Source: Brunnivagina elsteri CCALA 953 (GTDB lineage: Bacteria > Cyanobacteriota > Cyanobacteriia > Cyanobacteriales > Nostocaceae). Taken from it: a DNA stretch of 59,301 bases. Position numbers and translations under genes: made by a program. Under the pieces are notes generated by a model, which was not told the origin of the DNA, did not search any database, and saw nothing but the letters and a program-made list of their open reading frames with translations. Location: contig NZ_NTFS01000001.1 in assembly GCF_002289455.1 (NCBI RefSeq), forward strand, positions 1 through 59,301, read 5' to 3'. This document shows, piece after piece, positions 52,645 to 59,301 of this stretch; the stretch's first letter is position 1; every line of letters begins with the position of its first letter.

Positions 52645-55392
52645 ATGGTGCAGGTTGTATCAACCGTAGATTTGCCGAGTAAGCAAAGTCAGGTTTGGCA
52701 TTCAATGGAAATTGGGGAAGCGATCGCATTACTGCAAACTAATTCTGACAAGGGTTTAAATGGCTTTGAAGTGAAGGAGCGAGTCAGTAGGTATGGTGCA
52801 AACGAACTGACAGCAAAGAAAGGACAATCTTGGTGGTTAAAGTTTCTGTTGCAATTTAACCAACCGTTACTAATTATTTTGTTGTGTGCGGGTTTGGTGA
52901 AAGCGCTCTCAGGTAGTTTTGTGAATGCGGGGGTAATTTGGGGTGTTACGACTACCAATGCCATCATTGGATTTATCCAAGAGTCAAAAGCAGAAGGTGC
53001 GATCGCGGCACTCGCACAGGCAATCACTACTGAGACTACAGTCATTCGCGATGGTCAAAAAGTTCGCATTCCCTCCCGTGAGTTAGTGCCAGGAGATTTG
53101 GTATTTCTAATTTCCGGTGATAAAGTCCCAGCAGATTTACGGTTGATACAAGTCAAAAATTTTCAAGTTGATGAATCGGGATTGACAGGTGAATCGGTGG
53201 CAGTGGAAAAGAATCTCAAGATACTGCATCCAGACACTTCAATTGGCGATCGCAAAAACATGGCATATGCGGGTGGTTTTGTCACCTTTGGACAAGGTAC
53301 GGGAATTGTCGTTGCGACGGGAAATGAAACCGAAACTGGGAAGATTTCTCAGTTAATGCAACAGCATTCCCATCTAGCTACACCACTAACTCGGAAATTC
53401 GATAAATTCAGTCAGAATTGGTTGCGAATAGTTCTCGGATTAGCCACTCTCACCTTTGTTGTGGGATTGAGTACTAGAGACTTCAATGATGCTCTCGAAG
53501 CTGCTGTAACCCTAACAGTAAGTGCCATTCCCGAAGGTTTGCCAGCAGTCGTAACTGTAACTCTAGCAATTGGTGTTTCTCGAATGGCAAAGAGGAATGC
53601 GATTATTCGTAAATTACCTGCTGTCGAAACCCTCGGAAGTGCCACAGTCATCTGTTCTGATAAGACAGGAACTTTGACTGAAAACCAGATGACTGTTCAG
53701 GCAATCTATGCTAGTGGACATCAGTATGCATTGACGGGAGTTGGATACATACCCGAAGGTGATGTGATTCGCGACGAACGAGCAATTGACTTAAACAGCG
53801 ATAAAGGTTTGCAAGAGTGTCTATTAGCTGGTGTGTTATGTAACGATTCCCAACTGGAGCATAAAGATGGTCGATGGACTGTATTGGGGGACCCCACGGA
53901 AGGTGCTTTAATAGCTTCAGCAGCCAAAGCAGGCTTTAATCAAAAGGTTATTTCTAGACAAATGCCTCGACTTGATGTGATTCCCTTCGAGTCTGACTAT
54001 CAATACATGGCAACCCTGCATCAAACATCCAGAGGCAAAATTATCTATGTCAAAGGTTCTGCTGAATCGATTCTCAAACGCTGCCAGTTGCTGTTGAATA
54101 CTAAAGGTGACTCACGCCCTATCGATTGTGTGGAAACCCTGCGTCAGACAACCATCGAGCGCGAAGTCAATATCATGGCACGACAAGGTTTGCGGGTATT
54201 GGCATTGGCAAAAAAAGCCGTACCTGATAACCAAACTACCGTAGACCATACGGATATTGAGAAAGACTTGATTTTCCTGGGTTTACAGGGAATGATCGAT
54301 CCACCCCGCGAAAGTGCGATCGCAGCTGTCAAAGCCTGTCAAGATGCGGGAATCCAAGTAAAAATGATTACAGGCGACCATGCTGTTACAGCGCAAGCGA
54401 TCGCGCGACGTATGGGTATAAATAAAAATGGTTCTGTACTGGCATTTACGGGTACGGAATTAGCCAAGATGGATAAAACTGAACTTGCCCATGTGGCTGA
54501 AGAAGGTGTGGTATTTGCCCGTGTTGCCCCGGAACAAAAGCTGCGTTTGGTGGAAGCGCTACAGTCGGAGGGTGAAGTTGTCGCGATGACGGGGGATGGT
54601 GTCAATGATGCCCCTGCACTTAAACAAGCTGACATCGGTATTGCAATGGGTGGTGCTGGTACAGAAGTAGCGAAAGAAGCATCTGATATGTTGCTTACTG
54701 ATGATAATTTTGCTTCAATTGAAGCTGCTGTGGAGGAAGGACGAGCAGTTTATAAAAATCTTTTGAAAGCAATTTGTTTTATTCTTCCCGTAAATGGTGG
54801 GGAATCAATGACGATTTTATTAAGCACTTTGTTAGGAAATGATTTGCCGATTTTATCACTACAAGTACTGTGGTTGAATATGTTGAATTCCATCACGATG
54901 ACTGTTCCTTTAGCTTTTGAACCAAAGGGATTAGATGTGATGAAGCAAGTGCCACGTGACCCGAATGAACCATTAATTTCGGGAAGTCGAATGAAGCGAA
55001 TATTAGCAATTTCTCTGTTTAATTGGATTGTGATATTTGGAGTATTTGAATATATTCGCGTTTCCACAGGGAATATTGCCCTTGCCAGAACAATGGCGAT
55101 AAATGCTTTGATTGCTGGACGGATTTTCTACATGTTGAGTATTAGTCAATTAATTCCAAATTTGATTGCCAAGTTAGATGGCACAATTGAAGAAAATGTT
55201 GATGTTCCTGCTATTGGATTTGGGATAATTGGGGCAATATTATTACAGATTGTCTTTGCTCATGTACCGTTGATTAATCAGGTGTTTGAGACTGCTCCAT
55301 TAAGTTTTCAGCAGTGGTTATTTTGTTTAGGTGTTGGTTCCCCGATGATTATTTGGGCTGCATTTGTGAATAAAATTGACCCTCCAAATTGA
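52645..55392 (+). CDS. P-type cation-transporting ATPase (P2-type)
   Basis: 915 residues. Actuator loop 'DESGLTGESVAVEKN' (~176-190), M4 motif 'VSAIPEGLPAVVTVTLAIG' (~292-310), phosphorylated D339 in SDKTGTLTENQ, and hinge 'MTGDGVNDAPALKQADIGIA'. These make it P2-type like Ca2+- and Na+-ATPases. The M6 segment 'LWLNMLNSITMTVPLAFEP' lacks the TDG/Asp of PacL/SERCA, so the ion is not safely Ca2+. A terminator follows at 55461. Confidence 0.92.
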   Translation: MVQVVSTVDLPSKQSQVWHSMEIGEAIALLQTNSDKGLNGFEVKERVSRYGANELTAKKGQSWWLKFLLQFNQPLLIILLCAGLVKALSGSFVNAGVIWGVTTTNAIIGFIQESKAEGAIAALAQAITTETTVIRDGQKVRIPSRELVPGDLVFLISGDKVPADLRLIQVKNFQVDESGLTGESVAVEKNLKILHPDTSIGDRKNMAYAGGFVTFGQGTGIVVATGNETETGKISQLMQQHSHLATPLTRKFDKFSQNWLRIVLGLATLTFVVGLSTRDFNDALEAAVTLTVSAIPEGLPAVVTVTLAIGVSRMAKRNAIIRKLPAVETLGSATVICSDKTGTLTENQMTVQAIYASGHQYALTGVGYIPEGDVIRDERAIDLNSDKGLQECLLAGVLCNDSQLEHKDGRWTVLGDPTEGALIASAAKAGFNQKVISRQMPRLDVIPFESDYQYMATLHQTSRGKIIYVKGSAESILKRCQLLLNTKGDSRPIDCVETLRQTTIEREVNIMARQGLRVLALAKKAVPDNQTTVDHTDIEKDLIFLGLQGMIDPPRESAIAAVKACQDAGIQVKMITGDHAVTAQAIARRMGINKNGSVLAFTGTELAKMDKTELAHVAEEGVVFARVAPEQKLRLVEALQSEGEVVAMTGDGVNDAPALKQADIGIAMGGAGTEVAKEASDMLLTDDNFASIEAAVEEGRAVYKNLLKAICFILPVNGGESMTILLSTLLGNDLPILSLQVLWLNMLNSITMTVPLAFEPKGLDVMKQVPRDPNEPLISGSRMKRILAISLFNWIVIFGVFEYIRVSTGNIALARTMAINALIAGRIFYMLSISQLIPNLIAKLDGTIEENVDVPAIGFGIIGAILLQIVFAHVPLINQVFETAPLSFQQWLFCLGVGSPMIIWAAFVNKIDPPN

Positions 55393-55460
55393 TTAGAATT
55401 AATTAGAATAATTTCCTCACGCAGAGACGGGGAGGCGCAGAGAGGATGAGATAATATTAG

Positions 55461-55483
55461 GGTGGGCATTGCTCACCTTTTTT
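55461..55483 (+). terminator. Terminator of the P-type ATPase gene
   Basis: GGTGGGC (55461-55467) and GCTCACC (55471-55477) pair (one G-T), followed by TTTTTT. Lies 69 bases after the stop codon. Confidence 0.8.
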
Positions 55484-55588
55484 ATAGTAAAATGCCTATG
55501 AACTTATAGGAGTCAGAACTAAAAAGAACAATACTTTATAAATTTTATAATTTTAAACTTACTAATACCAACAACACAAACTCATCTT

Positions 55589-56170
55589 ATGGTTGCCAAT
55601 CCTCAATTTAAATACATGACACCTGAAGAATTCCTGGTATGGGAAAAAACCCAGGAACTACGCTATGAGTACATTGATGGAGAAGTATTCGCAATGACAG
55701 GGGGAACCAAACCCCATAACCGCATTGCGATAAACTTTACCACAGCCGTAGATGGTTTCCTGGGGGAAAAAGGCTGTGATATATATATGAACGATGTGAA
55801 AGTAGAATTATTTCCATCAGGACCTTATCATTATCCGGATGTGGTGGTCACTTGCGACGAGAGAGATAAGGAATCAATTGATTTAGTCCGATTTCCTTGT
55901 TTGATTGTTGAGGTTTTATCACCTTCAACTGAAGCATTCGACCGAGGTAAAAAATTTACTCGCTACCGACAATTAAGTAGTTTGAAAGAATATGTTTTAA
56001 TTGAATCTGATGAAGTTGGGGTGGAATGTTTTCGTCGGAATGATGAAGGTTTGTGGGTATTACATACCTATGGTAGTGGGGATACTTTGAATTTGGAAAG
56101 TATTGGGTTTTCTATTGCTGTAGATAAGTTATATCGGCAGGTACGGTTTGATGTCGAAGCAAAAAACTAA
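55589..56170 (+). CDS. Uma2-family endonuclease
   Basis: 193 residues, intact. MVANPQFKYMTPEEFLVWEK, 'YHYPDVVVTC' (Asp), 'PCLIVEVLSPSTEAFDRGKK' (Glu; Lys in the following segment) and 'YRQLSSLKEYVLIESDEVGV' are the Uma2 hallmarks. Catalytic D, E and K are all in place. Function in the cell is unknown; these genes are numerous and often horizontally exchanged in cyanobacteria. Confidence 0.9.
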   Translation: MVANPQFKYMTPEEFLVWEKTQELRYEYIDGEVFAMTGGTKPHNRIAINFTTAVDGFLGEKGCDIYMNDVKVELFPSGPYHYPDVVVTCDERDKESIDLVRFPCLIVEVLSPSTEAFDRGKKFTRYRQLSSLKEYVLIESDEVGVECFRRNDEGLWVLHTYGSGDTLNLESIGFSIAVDKLYRQVRFDVEAKN

Positions 56171-56433
56171 GTATAGCTAGATTACTGAGGTAAGTTTTGC
56201 CATTAAAACTTACCAGAATGAGAGTATAAATCACTGATAGAAGAGTGATAAGTAATCGTATTCGCTAATTTTGGGTAATTTATTTTTCAGCTCCCTGCTA
56301 AAATAGTGAAAGTATAAATACTAGTAAAACCAAAATAGAACGCAGCAGAATATATTAGTGAACACTTGCTTAAATCACAAGTTATGTAACGAAAATTTTG
56401 ATACCTGATGCTTCTAATTAATAAAAAAGTTTC

Positions 56434-57126
56434 ATGAGTAGCGATAGTCAACTCGATTTGTTTGATTTAAACGAACCCAGTCTCAAACCACAATTAAACG
56501 AACTGATTCCCACAGATGCAAAAATTCCCATTCCTTTGGGAACTTATCCCAGTATGATGGAATTAACACAACATTGTAATCAGTGTCACCGTTGTGGATT
56601 GGGAGAAACCCGTACCCACGCTGTCATCGGACGCGGAAATCCAAAAGCTCTCATTATGGTTGTTGGAGAAGCTCCAGGACAGCACGAAGACCAAACTGGT
56701 TTACCTTTTGTTGGTCGTTCTGGTCAACTTCTAGAGAAAATCTTGGCATCAGTTCGATTAAATACAGAGAATGATGTCTATATCGGTAATATTGCGAAAT
56801 GCCGACCACCGGAAAACCGCACCCCCACAGCTAAGGAAATGGCAGCTTGCAAACCTTACATATTTGAACAAATTCGTCTTGTGAACCCAAAAATAATCCT
56901 TTTGACAGGGGCAACAGCAGTAAAAGGTTTAATTGGCGATCGCGGTTCGATGACAAGTATTCGTGGTAAATGGATCGAGTGGGAAGGTAAATTATGTATG
57001 CCAATTTTTCACCCTTCCTATTTGTTACGAAATCCCACACGCGATCGCGGTGGTCCAAAATGGCTGATGTGGCAAGATATACAAGCTGTACGCGCCAAAT
57101 ACGATGAAATTCGTAACGCCAATTAA
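56434..57126 (+). CDS. Uracil-DNA glycosylase, family 4 ([4Fe-4S])
   Basis: 230 residues. 'LIMVVGEAPGQHEDQTGLPF' (active-site loop GEAPG with E/Q) and 'MPIFHPSYLLRNP' (second loop) are diagnostic of UDG family 4. Cluster cysteines C48/C51/C54 (the pattern 'CNQCHRCG'), C123 and C139; four of these would ligate the [4Fe-4S]. It removes uracil from DNA. Family 4 is typical of thermophiles, archaea and many cyanobacteria. It is convergent with the GH57 gene, with a hairpin in between. Confidence 0.93.
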   Translation: MSSDSQLDLFDLNEPSLKPQLNELIPTDAKIPIPLGTYPSMMELTQHCNQCHRCGLGETRTHAVIGRGNPKALIMVVGEAPGQHEDQTGLPFVGRSGQLLEKILASVRLNTENDVYIGNIAKCRPPENRTPTAKEMAACKPYIFEQIRLVNPKIILLTGATAVKGLIGDRGSMTSIRGKWIEWEGKLCMPIFHPSYLLRNPTRDRGGPKWLMWQDIQAVRAKYDEIRNAN

Positions 57127-57167
57127 AATTTTAAATTACCGAGTAATATTCTGAAGCCAAATCGTAG

Positions 57168-57195
57168 GGGCAAACGGTTGTTTGCCCTTATTATT
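57168..57195. terminator. Bidirectional terminator hairpin between udg and GH57
   Basis: GGGCAAAC (57168-57175) pairs with GTTTGCCC (57180-57187), followed by TTATTATTTG. It lies between convergent stops. Canonical member of the hairpin family (TAGGGGCAAACGGTTGTTTG...). Confidence 0.75.
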
Positions 57196-57212
57196 TGTCC
57201 TTGTTTAATTCC

Positions 57213-58802
57213 CTATAAAGGACGATAAGAACGATAGTTGACATTCGGGAAAATATTATCCATCAGTTCAACCTTTTCCAACCAACCGCTATCGATTTTA
57301 CCAATTTTGATATCTTCATAAAGCTTATTAAACCGCATCAAATGCGATCGCGTTCTTCGCACTGCATAAGGTACCATTGTCCCCGTCCGCATAATAAAAG
57401 CCCAGTCGGAAGATTGTGCTAAAAGTAACTCCCGTGCCGCTTGATTCAATCCTCGCAATTCCAATTCATCAGCCGCTTCAATGGTCGAAATCTCAATCAT
57501 TCGTTCCGCAGCTTTATGCAAGTGTGGGTAAATCCACGCATTTGTATCGTTTAACCAATACTCATGAAATCCCTTGTAACCCCAACTTGATTGGGATGGA
57601 CGACAAACTTGCTGATTTGGTTCTGCCCGCAAATAATCCGCCAAGTGGGTCATCTGATAGGTTTTTTGGTCGTACCAAGACTTGCGGAACAAATAATCAA
57701 TGAACCACGGACCTTCATACCACCAATGTCCAAATAACTCCGCATCGTAAGGGGAAACCACAATTGGCGATCGCCCCATAATTCCATGTAAATTCGCGAC
57801 TTGCTGTTCCCGATTATACATAAAGTTAGCAGCATGTTCTGCGGACTTTTCTCTTGCCCAATATGGGTCATAAAGCGTCTTGTCAGACAATCCTAAACCA
57901 CGCCCAGTGATTTTATGATACTTAATTCCCGTATTCTTACGCTGCCCATTTGGCATAATATAAGGCTTAATGTACTCATACTCAGCCTCCCAACCCAAAT
58001 CTTTGTAAAATTCGCGGTACTCAGCAGCACCAGGATAACCAACCTCCGAAGACCACACTTGCTGGGAAGACTCATGATCCCTTCCAAATGCAGCTACACC
58101 CGTTTCTGTGAAAATAGGGGCGTAGGTTCCAAAACGAGGACGTGGACGAGCATAAAGAATACCATGTCCATCAATTAGGAAATAACGTAAACCCACATCC
58201 GCGAGCATCCGCTCTAAACCTTCGTAGTAAGCACATTCCGGCAACCAAATACCTCGCGGAGGTCGTCCAAATGTCTCCCCGTAATGGTCGTAAGCTACTT
58301 GAAGTTGTGACCACACAGCTTGCGGGTACATTTTCATCAAAGGCAAATAACCATGTGTAGCACCGCAAGTCATAATTTCGAGATTATTAGAATCTTGAAA
58401 TTGTTTAAAAGCTGTGATTAAATCGCCTTTGTGATGCTCCCAAATTTTGCGTGTCGAACTAAACTCGCTAGCGTAGTGTTCACCAAGATATTTTAGATGA
58501 CCGTTGTTAGCATTTCGCTCAATTTCGCGCCCGATTAGTTCTTCTAGTTGAGCTAGATGGGCATCATAGCGTTCTTGTAACAAAGGGTCACGCAACATCG
58601 ACACCAAAGGAGGTGTCATACTCATAGTAATTTTAAAGTCAATGCCGTCTTGCTTTAATCCTTCAAATACTCGTAATAGTGGAATATAAGTTTCTGTAAT
58701 AGCTTCATAAAGCCATTCTTCCTCCAGCACATAATCACTTTCTGGGTGACGAACGAAGGGCAGATGTGCGTGGAGAACAAGCGCAACGTAGCCTATAGCC
58801 AT
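57213..58802 (-). CDS. GH57 1,4-alpha-glucan branching enzyme-type protein
   Basis: 529 residues. N-terminal 'MAIGYVALVLHAHLPFVRHP' with the GH57 His-x-His motif, nucleophile region 'RGIWLPECAYYEG' (E189), and the acid/base region 'VVSPYDAELFGHWWYEGPWF' (Asp). GH57 members of this subtype branch glycogen (AmyC/GH57 GBE); family members also include amylases. In cyanobacteria it contributes to glycogen structure. ATG start at 58802. Monocistronic. Confidence 0.92.
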   Translation of the reverse strand: MAIGYVALVLHAHLPFVRHPESDYVLEEEWLYEAITETYIPLLRVFEGLKQDGIDFKITMSMTPPLVSMLRDPLLQERYDAHLAQLEELIGREIERNANNGHLKYLGEHYASEFSSTRKIWEHHKGDLITAFKQFQDSNNLEIMTCGATHGYLPLMKMYPQAVWSQLQVAYDHYGETFGRPPRGIWLPECAYYEGLERMLADVGLRYFLIDGHGILYARPRPRFGTYAPIFTETGVAAFGRDHESSQQVWSSEVGYPGAAEYREFYKDLGWEAEYEYIKPYIMPNGQRKNTGIKYHKITGRGLGLSDKTLYDPYWAREKSAEHAANFMYNREQQVANLHGIMGRSPIVVSPYDAELFGHWWYEGPWFIDYLFRKSWYDQKTYQMTHLADYLRAEPNQQVCRPSQSSWGYKGFHEYWLNDTNAWIYPHLHKAAERMIEISTIEAADELELRGLNQAARELLLAQSSDWAFIMRTGTMVPYAVRRTRSHLMRFNKLYEDIKIGKIDSGWLEKVELMDNIFPNVNYRSYRPL

Positions 58803-59301
58803 AGATGATTCCGGGTTTGGTAGGTGTAATTAACTTTGAGCAACCAGAGCATTATTGAGAAAGTTTGCACAAAAATATTTTCCTACCAAGGCAAAGTTAG
58901 GAAAGTCTTTTTCTCAAAGTTTTGTCTTTTAGGGCAACAGTTGCTGGTTTGGCGTAAGTTAACAATATTTTAAGATGTTCTCTGGACAGTTATAGATTTT
59001 ATTTAATTCTTTATAAATCTTAATCAAGAATTTCAGTAAAAACCCTGGGATCGAAAAGTTTTCAAGCATAGGTTTTTTTTGGATATTGGAAATAGTTGAG
59101 AATTTTATCAACTATTTAACAAGCTTGTTCTGTTTAATTCCCCTGCTTAAGAAGGGCAGCGTGTTTTGTGTCGGGGTAAAATCCCCCGTTCGCGCTACTC
59201 TACGAGAAAGCGTACCACTCCGTGGAAGCAAGCTACGCAATTCGTAATACTCGCAGAGCGAGAAGCTAAAGCTACGCAATTATGTTTTGTAACGGAGAGA
59301 A
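58803..59301. other. Gap at the window edge, with a mosaic repeat
   Basis: About 500 bases upstream of the GH57 gene, AT-rich with its probable promoter. From about 59150 to the end it is a mosaic repeat rich in GCTACGC and GAGAAGC motifs. No gene seen. Confidence 0.5.

Overview
The window looks like chromosome from a filamentous (probably heterocystous, Nostocales-type) cyanobacterium. Evidence: very frequent HIP1 palindromes (GCGATCGC), AT-rich gaps with heptamer repeats and small palindromic repeats, a high-light-inducible protein, the efp-accB pair, a ctaA/ctaB plus coxBAC respiratory cluster, a PerR/peroxiredoxin pair, GH57 branching enzyme, Uma2-type endonuclease genes and several cyanobacteria-specific hypothetical families. 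No rRNA or tRNA gene and no CRISPR array was seen.

Layout. 1-6.2 kb: a broken Uma2 fragment, a repeat-rich membrane protein, hslO (Hsp33), an SRPBCC-like protein, rsmG and a DUF3386 protein. 6.2-14.7 kb: GAF-LuxR regulator, TIR-TM-TPR protein, RlpA, DUF2993, GerMN, ArsR regulator, accB-efp, a possible 30-aa membrane peptide and a small peptidoglycan-binding protein. 14.8-19.4 kb: a chimeric cNMP-binding / degenerate AAA+ / membrane polyferredoxin protein and a two-RCK potassium-channel-like protein. 19.6-21.7 kb: Uma2 and an IsrB-type RNA-guided nuclease with its probable omega-RNA. 21.7-28.1 kb: haem O/A synthesis (ctaB, ctaA) divergent from cytochrome c oxidase coxB-coxA-coxC. 28.4-36.1 kb: WD40 protein, small membrane protein, Hlip, alanine dehydrogenase with a structured leader, repeat/TPR protein, an ABC exporter and a secreted protein.

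36.1-39.5 kb is the most unusual stretch: a decayed chromosomal integron. An IntI-type integrase is interrupted by a 191-bp MITE with TAA target duplication and also carries a one-base frameshift. Beside it is a degenerate attI-like repeat region, a GNAT acetyltransferase cassette ending in an attC, and a second cassette holding a higBA toxin-antitoxin pair (toxin broken by a 4-bp duplication) ending in a near-canonical attC. Fragments of a nucleotidyltransferase and a small truncated gene lie between them.

39.7-59.3 kb: PrxQ, a cyanobacterial hypothetical, cobyric acid synthase, a ferredoxin, an EamA transporter, a PhyH-like oxygenase, a type II peroxiredoxin divergent from PerR, family 1 uracil-DNA glycosylase, a Ser/Thr kinase, a degenerate P-loop protein, a P-type cation ATPase, another Uma2, family 4 uracil-DNA glycosylase and the GH57 enzyme.

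Themes: respiration and haem A supply (21.7-28 kb), peroxide defence (PrxQ, PrxII/PerR, Hsp33), DNA repair of uracil (two unrelated enzymes), and several mobile or formerly mobile systems (integron, IsrB, MITEs). A family of small hairpins with covarying arms sits mostly at gene 3' ends, apparently serving as terminators.
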